In this document: in pieces, positions 25,603-34,023 of the stretch | Layout: each line of letters opens with the position of its first letter | Position numbering within the stretch: the stretch's first letter is position 1 | From: Kineococcus terrestris | GTDB taxonomy: Bacteria > Actinomycetota > Actinomycetes > Actinomycetales > Kineococcaceae | Reading direction: 5' to 3' (one strand) | Assembly (NCBI RefSeq): GCF_041020765.1 | Contig: NZ_JBEUEJ010000022.1 | DNA: 64,000 nt | Program-made: the position numbers and the translations under genes | The notes under the pieces: generated by a model | Told to the model about the DNA's origin: nothing | What the model saw: the letters and a program-made list of their open reading frames with translations, nothing else | Databases searched by the model: none

Positions 25603-26151
25603 GTGGCTGAGCCCCGCTGGCTGTCCGCGCAGGAGCGGCGGGTGTGGCTGCGCGTCAGCGCGCTCATCGAGCTGCTGCCGGCGGCGCTGGACGCGCAGCT
25701 GCAGCGCGACGCGGACCTGACGATGACGGCGTACCTGACGCTGGCGATGCTGTCGGAGGAGCCGGACCGGCGGCTGCGGATGAGCGAGCTGGGCGCCCGC
25801 TCCAACGCCAGCCCCTCGCGGATGTCGCACGTCGTGGCGCGCCTGGAGCGCGACGGCTACGTGCGCCGCGAGCGCAGCCGCGAGGACGGGCGCGGGCAGG
25901 TCGCCGTGCTCACCGACGCCGGCTGGGACAAGGTCGTCGCGACGGCGCCCGGGCACGTGGAGCGCGTGCGGGAGCTGGTGTTCGACCCGCTGGAGGGCGT
26001 CGACGTCGAGCAGCTGGACCGCGCCGCGCGCCGGCTGCTGGAGGTCCTGGACCCGTGCTCCCGGTTCGCGGCGACGGCGATGGCCCGCGACATGGACGGC
26101 CCGGAGGACGCTGCCGGGTCCCGCGACGAGGACGGGGCCCCCTCTGCCTGA
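25603..26151 (+). CDS. MarR-family transcriptional regulator
   Basis: A 182-residue winged-helix regulator. It contains LTLAMLSEEPDRRLRMSELGARSNASPSRMSHVVARLERDGYVRRERSREDGRGQVAVLTDAGW (about residues 46-108, shown for its helix-wing order), followed by a dimerisation helix and an acidic tail. The ligand is unknown. The start GTG 25603 follows an AGGGGG tract. It lies 53 bases after rlmB and is convergent with the epimerase gene, so its target may be itself or a distant gene. Confidence 0.88.
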   Translation: MAEPRWLSAQERRVWLRVSALIELLPAALDAQLQRDADLTMTAYLTLAMLSEEPDRRLRMSELGARSNASPSRMSHVVARLERDGYVRRERSREDGRGQVAVLTDAGWDKVVATAPGHVERVRELVFDPLEGVDVEQLDRAARRLLEVLDPCSRFAATAMARDMDGPEDAAGSRDEDGAPSA

Positions 26152-26196
26152 GCGGTGGGAGCCCCGTCACGGCGGCGCCGTCCTCAGACGCCGCCC

Positions 26197-27084
26197 TCAG
26201 ACGTGGTCGCGCCAGCTGTGCTGCGGCTCGTAGCCGAGCAGCCGGCGGGCCTTGTCGATGCTCAGCAGGGTCTCGTGCTCGCCGAGCTCGCGGCGCACCT
26301 CGACGTCCGGGTACACCTGCGCCATGAGCTCCGCCGAAGAGCGGCTCATGACGGTGTCGGCGTTGGCGATGACGAACACCTCGACGCCAGGGCCGGTGCG
26401 CTGCAGCGAGCGCCGCACGGCCTGCGCGCCGTCGCGGGCGTCGATGTAGCCCCACAGGTTCCACCTGCGCAGGTGCGGGTCGGCGTCGAACGACGGGAAC
26501 CGGGCGTAGTCCTCCACGTGCATGACGTTGGAGAAGCGCAGGCCCGTCATCGTCAGCTCCGGCTGCCACCGGCAGAAGTGGTGCGCCATCTCCTCCTCGA
26601 GCGCCTTGACGAGGGAGTAGGTGGACTCGGGGCGGACCCGGTACTCCTCGTCCAGCGGCGCGTACGGCGGGGGAGCGCTGTCGAAGGGCAGGCCGAGCAG
26701 CGTCTCGCTGGAGGCCCACACCACGTTCCGCACGCCCGCGGCGCGGGCGGCGTCGAAGACGTTCCAGGTGGCCGCGGAGTTGTTGCGGAACGTGGCGGAG
26801 TTGCTCGTCAGCCCGGGGGCGGGGACCGCCGCCAGGTGCACGACGCCGTCGAAGGGGCCGGGCCGCTCGTCGGTGCGCCCGGCGATCGCCTCGACCACCT
26901 GCCCGTGGTCGGTGAGGTCGATCCGCGCGAACTGCGCGTCGTCGTCCTCGCGCAGCGTCGACGGTCGCACCTGGTCGAGTGCGAGCACCGACCACCCGTG
27001 GTCGAGCAGGTCGCGCAGTACGACGCGGCCCAGCTTGCCCGCGGCGCCGGTCAGCGCGACGCGGGGCTTGGTCTGGTCGGTCAA
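26197..27084 (-). CDS. NAD-dependent epimerase/dehydratase (extended SDR)
   Basis: A 295-residue extended short-chain dehydrogenase. The N-terminal NAD site is ALTGAAGKLGRVVLRDLL, followed by D-L-T in the acidic-adenine position. HLAAVPAPG is next, and the catalytic Y-x3-K appears as STYSLVKALEE. The C-terminal substrate domain carries GLRFSNVMHVEDY and ends SIDKARRLLGYEPQHSW, typical of sugar-nucleotide or sugar-acid epimerases. The substrate is unknown. It is downstream of and probably cotranscribed with the DUF4032 gene (21-base gap). Confidence 0.85.
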   Translation of the reverse strand: MTDQTKPRVALTGAAGKLGRVVLRDLLDHGWSVLALDQVRPSTLREDDDAQFARIDLTDHGQVVEAIAGRTDERPGPFDGVVHLAAVPAPGLTSNSATFRNNSAATWNVFDAARAAGVRNVVWASSETLLGLPFDSAPPPYAPLDEEYRVRPESTYSLVKALEEEMAHHFCRWQPELTMTGLRFSNVMHVEDYARFPSFDADPHLRRWNLWGYIDARDGAQAVRRSLQRTGPGVEVFVIANADTVMSRSSAELMAQVYPDVEVRRELGEHETLLSIDKARRLLGYEPQHSWRDHV

Positions 27085-27105
27085 GGGTTCTCCTCGGGCA
27101 GGGGG

Positions 27106-28419
27106 TCAGTCGTCCGCGACGACGCGGATGGCCTGGGTGTCGACGCCGAGCACGGCGCGCTCGTCGGGCTTGCCCGGCAGGACGGCCTCGACGTAGGAGT
27201 GCACGGCCTCGTCGAGGCCGACGTCGCGCCCGGCGCGCTCGGACAGGTACCAGCGGTGCTCGAGCACCTCGTGGAACAGCTCGGGGCCCTCCAGCTTGCC
27301 GCGCAGCTCGCGCGGCACGGCCCGCTGCACGGGTTCGAAGACCTCGCCCATCCAGTCGTGGGCGACGATCTCCTCGTCCTCGTTCTGCCGGTCGGCGGCG
27401 GCCATGTAGGAGTCGAGGTCGTTGAGCAGGCGGCGGGCCTGGTTCTCCTCGGCGTCCAGGCCGGTCAGGCGCAGCAGGCGGCGGGAGTGGTGGCCGGCGT
27501 CGACGACCTTGGGCTCGATGCGCACCGACGTGCCGTCGATGTCGGTGGTGATGGCCAGCTCGCCGACGTCGAAGCCGAGGTCGTTCAGGCGCCGGATGCG
27601 CGCCTCGACGCGCCAGCGCTCGCCCCGCTCGAAGGACTCCGGCTCGGTCAGCTCCGACCACAGGGCGCGGTAGCGGGAGATGATGCGGTCGGAGATGGCG
27701 ATGACGTCGTCCATGTCGACCTCGAGCGCCCCGCTGGCCACGACGTCCATGAGCTCGCCGGCGATGTTGGTGCGCGCCACGTCCAGGTCGTACTCGCGCT
27801 GGCCGGTGGACAGCTCGTCGTACAGCTCGCCGGTCTCGGCGTCCACGAGGTAGGCGGCGAAGGCGCCGGCGTCGCGGCGGAACAGCGTGTTGGACAGCGA
27901 CACGTCGCCCCAGTAGAAGCCGGTCAGGTGCAGGCGCACGAGCAGCACGGCGAGGGCGTCGACGGCGCGCTTGGCGGTGTCGGGGCGCAGCGTCTGGCTG
28001 TAGAGGGCCCGGTAGGGCAGGGAGTACTGCAGGTGCCGGGTGATGAGGACGGAGTTCAGCGGCTCGCCGTCGCGGTCGGCGCGGCCGGTGATGACGGCGA
28101 CGGGGGAGACCGAGGGCACCTCGAGCCGGTTGAGCAGGCGCAGCATGCGGTACTCGCGGTGGGCGATCTCCGCGTTCGTCTCCTTGACGGCGATGACGCG
28201 GTTGCCGATCTTCACGAAGCGCACGACGTGCCGGCTGATGCCGCGCGGCAGGGCCGCGAGGTGCTTGTCGGGCCACTCCTCCAGCGGCACCTCCCACGGC
28301 AGGTCCAGCAGCTCGGGGTAGGGGCGGGCCGCGGTGATCTGCAGGGACTGCGCGGCCGCCGTGCGGGACGCGGCGGTGCCGGGCGCGGTCGTGCCGGTGG
28401 TCGTGGTCGGCGTGCTCAC
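27106..28419 (-). CDS. DUF4032 protein with a kinase-like fold segment
   Basis: A 437-residue protein of the actinobacterial DUF4032 family. The N-terminal half resembles a lipopolysaccharide-kinase/aminoglycoside-phosphotransferase fold: RFVKIGNRVIAVKETNAEIAHREYRMLRLL gives a candidate Lys and Glu. LLVRLHLTGFYWGDVSLSNTLFRRDAGAFAAYLVDAETG resembles a catalytic D-x4-N and a metal-binding D. The C-terminal half is the DUF4032 domain. Whether it phosphorylates anything is unknown. The start GTG 28419 has GGGAGG about 9 bases upstream; an earlier in-frame start would extend into the upstream terminator region. Confidence 0.8.
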   Translation of the reverse strand: MSTPTTTTGTTAPGTAASRTAAAQSLQITAARPYPELLDLPWEVPLEEWPDKHLAALPRGISRHVVRFVKIGNRVIAVKETNAEIAHREYRMLRLLNRLEVPSVSPVAVITGRADRDGEPLNSVLITRHLQYSLPYRALYSQTLRPDTAKRAVDALAVLLVRLHLTGFYWGDVSLSNTLFRRDAGAFAAYLVDAETGELYDELSTGQREYDLDVARTNIAGELMDVVASGALEVDMDDVIAISDRIISRYRALWSELTEPESFERGERWRVEARIRRLNDLGFDVGELAITTDIDGTSVRIEPKVVDAGHHSRRLLRLTGLDAEENQARRLLNDLDSYMAAADRQNEDEEIVAHDWMGEVFEPVQRAVPRELRGKLEGPELFHEVLEHRWYLSERAGRDVGLDEAVHSYVEAVLPGKPDERAVLGVDTQAIRVVADD

Positions 28420-28462
28420 GCGCTCATCCTCCCAGGAGGGGCGGGGGACCGGGGTTCCAGCG

Positions 28463-28504
28463 CGCGGCAGGGCCGCCACCCCGCGGGGTGACGGCCCTGC
28501 CGCG
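28463..28504. terminator. Long GC hairpin downstream of the msiK-type gene
   Basis: Outer arms 28463-28475 and 28492-28504 pair perfectly (13 bp). Inside them, 28477-28482 and 28485-28490 also pair, leaving almost no loop. It lies 15 bases past the ATPase gene stop and before the DUF4032 start, so it probably ends the ATPase mRNA. Confidence 0.75.
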
Positions 28505-28518
28505 TGAGCGCGAGCGCG

Positions 28519-29601
<1,083 letters not shown>

Positions 29602-29805
29602 GTCGTGTGCGTCCTCTCCACCGGCAGGTACGTGCCGGACGATCCGTCGTGGATGGACCCGGCCGCGTGCGGCGCCCGGGCGCTCTTCGGTTGTGCCGGG
29701 ACGGGGATCGCCTCAGGCGGACGGCCTGGGAGTCACCCGCGACTCCGACCCCGCGGCGCCGTCGCCGTGCGGTCGCGGCGTCGCGGTGCAGCGATGGTGC
29801 ACCAG

Positions 29806-29817
29806 GAAAGCGCTTGC
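29806..29817. promoter_or_regulatory. LacI-type operator-like palindrome upstream of msiK
   Basis: GAAAGCGCTTGC has the AGCGCT palindromic core also found in the operators at 46531 and 48473. It lies in the 290-base gap between the divergent msiK-type and KhtT-like genes, which otherwise holds no gene. Regulation by the same repressor is only a possibility, because the flanking bases differ. Confidence 0.45.
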
Positions 29818-29891
29818 GTCCAGGGGTGTGACCCAGTCCACACGCCCGCCGGGCGGCGCCGGGCGCCCGGTCGCGGGGCCAGACTGGCCCC

Positions 29892-30374
29892 GTGGACCTG
29901 GAGGAGACCAAGCTGCCGGGCGTCGGCCTGCGCCACGACTTCACGACCTCGCGCGGGCGCCGCGTGGGCGTGGTGTCCCAGCGCGGCGGCGAGCGCGAGC
30001 TGCTGCTGTACAGCGAGGACGACCCGGACGCCTGCCAGGCGGTGATCGACCTGGAGGCCGACGAGGCCGAGGTGCTGGCCGAGCTGCTCGGCCAGCCGCG
30101 CGTCGTCGAGCGGCTGGCGCGCCTGCGCGAGCAGGTCGAGGGGCTGGCCACCGAGGGGGTCTACATCGAGGCCGGCTCGCCCTACGCGGGCCGGACGCTG
30201 GGCGACGCCGCCGTGCGCAGCCGCACGGGCGCCTCCGTGGTGGCCGTGGTGCGCGCCGGGGAGGTCGTGCCGTCCCCGCGGCCCTCGCACGTGTTCGAGG
30301 TGGGGGACAAGGTCGTCGTCGTGGGCACCGCCGAGGGCGTGCGGGCCACGGCCGAGCTGCTCGCGCGCGGCTGA
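29892..30374 (+). CDS. Cation/proton antiporter regulatory subunit (KhtT-like)
   Basis: A 160-residue cytoplasmic protein with an N-terminal domain of about 75 residues and a C-terminal RCK_C/TrkA-C domain. The latter reads IEAGSPYAGRTLGDAAVRSRTGASVVAVVRAGEVVPSP, then FEVGDKVVVVGTAEGV. RCK_C domains bind nucleotides or ions and gate the partner antiporter. It starts at GTG 29892, probably leaderless because a CAGACT -10-like element ends 6 bases upstream. The antiporter gene follows after 7 bases, the arrangement of Bacillus khtTU. Confidence 0.88.
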   Translation: MDLEETKLPGVGLRHDFTTSRGRRVGVVSQRGGERELLLYSEDDPDACQAVIDLEADEAEVLAELLGQPRVVERLARLREQVEGLATEGVYIEAGSPYAGRTLGDAAVRSRTGASVVAVVRAGEVVPSPRPSHVFEVGDKVVVVGTAEGVRATAELLARG

Positions 30375-30381
30375 GCCGCCC

Positions 30382-31560
30382 GTGCACACGGCGGCGCTGC
30401 TCGTCGAGCTCGGGGCGGTCGTCCTCGGGCTCGGGCTCCTGGGGCGGCTCGCCGGCCGGGTGGGCGTCTCGCCCGTGCCGCTGTACCTGCTGGCCGGCCT
30501 GGCCTTCGGCGTCGGCGGGATCCTGCCGCTGGACGCCCCCGAGGAGTTCCTCGACGCGGCCGCGGAGGTCGGCGTCGTCATGCTCCTGCTGCTGCTGGGG
30601 CTGGAGTACACCGCGGGCGACCTGCTGGGGAACCTGCGCCGGCAGGCCCCCGTCGGCGTCCTCGACCTCCTGCTCAACGGCCTGCCCGGCGCGGCGGTGG
30701 CGCTGCTGCTGGGCTTCGGGCCGGTCGGCGCGCTGGCCATGTTCGGGGTGACGGCCATCAGCTCCTCGGGGATCGTCGCCAAGGTCCTGTCCGACCTGGG
30801 CCGGCTGGGCAACCGGGAGACCCCGAGCGTCCTGGGGGTCCTCGTGCTGGAGGACCTGCAGATGGCCGTCTACCTGCCGGTGCTGACGGCCGTCCTGGCC
30901 GCCTCCAGCGCCTGGGCGGCCACCCGCTCCGTCCTGATCGCCCTGGCGTGCCTGGTGGCCGCGTTCGTCGTGGCGCTGCGCTGGGGCTCGACCGTGTCCC
31001 GGTTCGTCTCCGGCGGCTCGCGCGAGGTGACGCTGCTGCGGGTGCTGGGCCTGGCCCTGCTGGTGGCCGGGATCGCCGAGGCGCTGCACGTGTCGGCGGC
31101 CGTGGGGGCGTTCCTGCTGGGCATCAGCCTGTCCGACGACCTCGACGAGGACGCCCGCCGGTCCCTGGAACCGCTGCGGGACCTGTTCGCGGCCGTCTTC
31201 TTCGTCTCCTTCGGCCTGAGGACGGACCCGGCGGTCCTGCCGCCCGTGCTCGTCCCCGCGGTCGCCCTCGTGGTCGTGGGGATCGCCACCAAGCTCGTCA
31301 CCGGCTGGGTCGCCGCGGCCCGCGCCGGGGTGGCCGTGCCCGGGCGTGTGCGCGCCGGCGCGGCGCTGGTACCGCGCGGGGAGTTCTCGATCGTCATCGC
31401 CGGGCTGGCCACCGCGGGCGGGGTCGACCCGCGGCTGGGCGCCCTGGCCGCCGCCTACGTCCTGCTGCTGGCGGTCCTGGGCCCGCTGCTGGCGCGCTGG
31501 GCCGACCCCGTCGGACGGGCCTGGGCGCGCCGCCGGCGGGCCGCCGCCGTCCGGGCCTGA
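30382..31560 (+). CDS. CPA2-family cation:proton antiporter (KhtU-like)
   Basis: A 392-residue integral membrane antiporter with 12 or so hydrophobic segments, exchanging K+ (or another cation) for protons. Family landmarks are PLYLLAGLAFGVGGI, LLLLLLGLEYT, AMFGVTAISSSGIVAKVL, LGVLVLEDLQMAV, VGAFLLGISLSDDL and VPRGEFSIVIAGLA. No RCK domain is fused; the KhtT-like protein encoded just upstream supplies it. The start GTG 30382 follows the first gene's stop by 7 bases. Confidence 0.9.
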   Translation: MHTAALLVELGAVVLGLGLLGRLAGRVGVSPVPLYLLAGLAFGVGGILPLDAPEEFLDAAAEVGVVMLLLLLGLEYTAGDLLGNLRRQAPVGVLDLLLNGLPGAAVALLLGFGPVGALAMFGVTAISSSGIVAKVLSDLGRLGNRETPSVLGVLVLEDLQMAVYLPVLTAVLAASSAWAATRSVLIALACLVAAFVVALRWGSTVSRFVSGGSREVTLLRVLGLALLVAGIAEALHVSAAVGAFLLGISLSDDLDEDARRSLEPLRDLFAAVFFVSFGLRTDPAVLPPVLVPAVALVVVGIATKLVTGWVAAARAGVAVPGRVRAGAALVPRGEFSIVIAGLATAGGVDPRLGALAAAYVLLLAVLGPLLARWADPVGRAWARRRRAAAVRA

Positions 31561-31596
31561 CGCTCCGCGCCCCGGCCCGCGCGGGTCGCCGGCGGG

Positions 31597-32391
31597 TCAG
31601 CCGCGCAGGTCGGCCAGGGCCGCGAGCAGCGCCGCGACCTCCCGCGGGTCGGCCACCCGCGCGCCGGCGGCCGTCTCGCCCTCGCCCACCTTCACGCCCA
31701 GGTCCCCGGCCGCCGGGTCCAGCACCGCGAAGGCGTCCTCGTCGGTGACGTCGTCGCCGGCGAAGAACACCGCCTCCACGGGCGCGCCGTCGGCGGACAG
31801 GCGCTCGCGCAGCCGCCGCAGCCCGCCCCCCTTGCCCAGCGGCACCGCGCCGATCTCCACGACCTCCTTGCCGCGCAGCGCGTGCGCGCCCGGCAGGGCC
31901 GCCGGCCCGGCCAGCGCCGCCTCCGCCGCCTCCTGCGCGACGGGCCGCTCGGCGGTGCGGGTGTGCAGGACCACCGACATCGGCTTGCGCTCCACCCGCA
32001 CCCCCGGGTGCGTCGCGGCGATCGACTCCACCCGGTCGACCAGGCGCTCCAGCAGGGCCGCCTCCTGCGGCGACAGGGCCGCCGCACCGCCCTCCAGCGA
32101 GCTCTGCGTGCCGTGCCCGCCCACCAGCACCACCCCGGCGGGCGGCTGCGCGCACGCCGCCAGATCGTCGATGTCCCGCCCGGAGACCAGCGCGACGTCG
32201 GTGCGGCCGGGGTCGACGAGGCGCCGCAGCGCCTGCGCGGCCTCCGGGGTCGCGCGCGCCGCGGCGGGGTCGTCGACGATCGGGGCCAGCACGCCGTCGA
32301 AGTCGAGCGCGACGAGCACCCGCCCGCGCGCGGCGAACCCCTCCAGGCCGGGCACGGTCACCGGGACGCCCGCGCCGCTCACGCCGCTCAC
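31597..32391 (-). CDS. otsB: Trehalose-6-phosphate phosphatase
   Basis: Dephosphorylates trehalose 6-phosphate. The 264-residue HAD-family protein has motif I VALDFDGVLAPI with nucleophile D30 and D32. Motif II is VALVSGRD, and motif IV is FFAGDDVTDEDAF. The cap-domain region is GGHGTQSSLEGGAAALS. The GTG start overlaps the otsA stop in a GTGA; a second in-frame GTG three codons on is an alternative start. Length and motifs are complete. Confidence 0.94.
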   Translation of the reverse strand: MSGVSGAGVPVTVPGLEGFAARGRVLVALDFDGVLAPIVDDPAAARATPEAAQALRRLVDPGRTDVALVSGRDIDDLAACAQPPAGVVLVGGHGTQSSLEGGAAALSPQEAALLERLVDRVESIAATHPGVRVERKPMSVVLHTRTAERPVAQEAAEAALAGPAALPGAHALRGKEVVEIGAVPLGKGGGLRRLRERLSADGAPVEAVFFAGDDVTDEDAFAVLDPAAGDLGVKVGEGETAAGARVADPREVAALLAALADLRG

Positions 32392-33848
32392 TCCGTCGCC
32401 TCCTCCGCGCTGCGCGCGATCTCCGCCGCCTTGGCCGTCCGGTCCCCGGGCACGTGCTCGGCCAGCGCGTCCAGGAACGAGGCCGCCCACCGCTGCACGT
32501 CGTGGTCGGCCACCCGCCGGCGCAGGGAGCGCATCCGCCGCCCCGCCTCGCGCGGCGACATCCGCAGCGCCTTGACGATCGTGTCCTTGAGCCCGGTGAT
32601 GTCGTGCGGGTTCACCATGAGCGCCTGCCCGAGCTCGTCGGCCGCGCCCGTGAACTCCGAGAGCACCAGCACCCCGCGCTCGTCGTGGCGGGAGGCCACG
32701 TACTCCTTGGCGACGAGGTTCATCCCGTCGCGCAGAGCCGTGACGAGCATGACGTCGGCGGCCAGGAACAGCGCCGCCATCTCCTCGCGGCCGTAGGAGT
32801 GGTGCAGGTAGTGCACCGCGGTGTTCGCGATGGTCGAGTGGGTGCCGTTGATGCGCCCCACCGTCACCTCGACGTCCTGGCGCAGCTGCTGGTACTGCTC
32901 CACGCGCTCGCGGCTGGGGGTGGCCACCTGCACCAGCGAGGCCTCCGCGACGTCGATGCGCTCGTCGTCCAGCAGCTCCTCGAACGCCTTGAGCCGGTGC
33001 AGGATCCCCTTGGTGTAGTCGAGCCGGTCCACGCCCAGCAGCACGTGCTCGGGGTTGCCCAGGTCCCGGCGGATCTCCGCCGCGCGCGCCCGCACGTCCT
33101 CGCGCTGGGCCAGCTCGTCCAGGGCCGCGAAGTCGATGGAGATGGGGAAGGACGCCGCCCGCACCTCCCGGCCGCCCTCGGCGTCCAGCCGCACCCGGCC
33201 GGCGCGCGCCGGCAGGTTGCTGGTGCGCCGGCAGGCGCGGGCGAAGTTCCCGGCGTCGGCGGCGCGCTGGAAGCCGATGAGGTCGGCGCCCAGCAGGCCC
33301 TCCACGATCGCCTTGCGCCACGGCAGCTGCGCGAAGATCTCGAACGGCGGGAACGGGATGTGGTTGAAGAACCCGATCGCCAGGTCGGGGCGCAGGCGGC
33401 GCAGCATCCGCGGCACCAGCTGCAGCTGGTAGTCCTGCACCCACACCGTGGCGCCCTGCGAGGCCTGCTCGGCGGCCGCCTGCGCGAACCGCTCGTTGAC
33501 GCGCACGTACGCCTCCCACCAGCTGCGGTGGTAGCCGGGCGCGACGATCACGTCGTGGTACAGCGGCCACAGCGTGCCGTTGGAGAAGCCCTCGTAGTAG
33601 TCCTCGACCTCCTGCTCGGACAGGCCGATCGGCACGCAGCGCACGCCCTCCGCGTCGAAGGGCTCCGGGGCGTCGCCGGGGGTGCCGGCCCAGCCGACCC
33701 AGGCGCCGTCCTCGCGCTGCATCACCGGTTCCAGGGCGGTCACCAGGCCGCCGGGGCTGCGCCGCCAGGACGTCGAGCCGTCCGGTTCCTCCACGCGGTC
33801 CACGGGGAGGCGGTTGGCCACCACCACCAGGTCGTAGTCGCCGGCCAT
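32388..33848 (-). CDS. otsA: Trehalose-6-phosphate synthase
   Basis: GT20 enzyme joining glucose from a nucleotide sugar to glucose 6-phosphate. The 486-residue protein has the phosphate-binding N-terminal loop VVVANRLPVDR, and then TVWVQDYQLQLVPRMLR. Also present are the acceptor region GFFNHIPFPPFEIFAQLPWR, VDRLDYTKGILHRLKAFE, and the donor site LRDGMNLVAKEYVASRHDE followed by SEFTGAADEL. Start ATG 33846-33848 has GGAGGA close upstream on the minus strand. With otsB it makes trehalose as an osmolyte and desiccation protectant. Confidence 0.96.
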   Translation of the reverse strand: MAGDYDLVVVANRLPVDRVEEPDGSTSWRRSPGGLVTALEPVMQREDGAWVGWAGTPGDAPEPFDAEGVRCVPIGLSEQEVEDYYEGFSNGTLWPLYHDVIVAPGYHRSWWEAYVRVNERFAQAAAEQASQGATVWVQDYQLQLVPRMLRRLRPDLAIGFFNHIPFPPFEIFAQLPWRKAIVEGLLGADLIGFQRAADAGNFARACRRTSNLPARAGRVRLDAEGGREVRAASFPISIDFAALDELAQREDVRARAAEIRRDLGNPEHVLLGVDRLDYTKGILHRLKAFEELLDDERIDVAEASLVQVATPSRERVEQYQQLRQDVEVTVGRINGTHSTIANTAVHYLHHSYGREEMAALFLAADVMLVTALRDGMNLVAKEYVASRHDERGVLVLSEFTGAADELGQALMVNPHDITGLKDTIVKALRMSPREAGRRMRSLRRRVADHDVQRWAASFLDALAEHVPGDRTAKAAEIARSAEEATE

Positions 33849-33924
33849 CGGGGAGTCCTCCTCGGGGTAGCTCGCGGCGACCCTACCCGCCGTGCCCACC
33901 GCCCACCCCTCGTGAGCGCCCCGC

Positions 33925-33967
33925 GCACCGCCCGCGCACCGCCCGCGCACCGCACGGGCACCGCCCG
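33925..33967. repeat. 11-bp tandem repeat between otsA and a kinase gene
   Basis: GCACCGCCCGC-type units recur at 33925, 33936, 33947 and 33958 (period 11, the third partly diverged) in the divergent intergenic region. Confidence 0.75.
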
Positions 33968-34010
33968 TCCCGGGGGCGCCGAGCGCCGGGGCGCCCGCGG
34001 CCCGCTGCCG

Positions 34011-34016
34011 TACCGT
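34011..34016 (+). promoter_or_regulatory. Predicted -10 (TACCGT) of a leaderless kinase transcript
   Basis: TACCGT ends 7 bases before GTG 34024. This favours that GTG over the in-frame GTGs at 34015 and 34018, which lie inside or next to the hexamer. Confidence 0.4.
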
Positions 34017-34023
34017 GGTGGTC

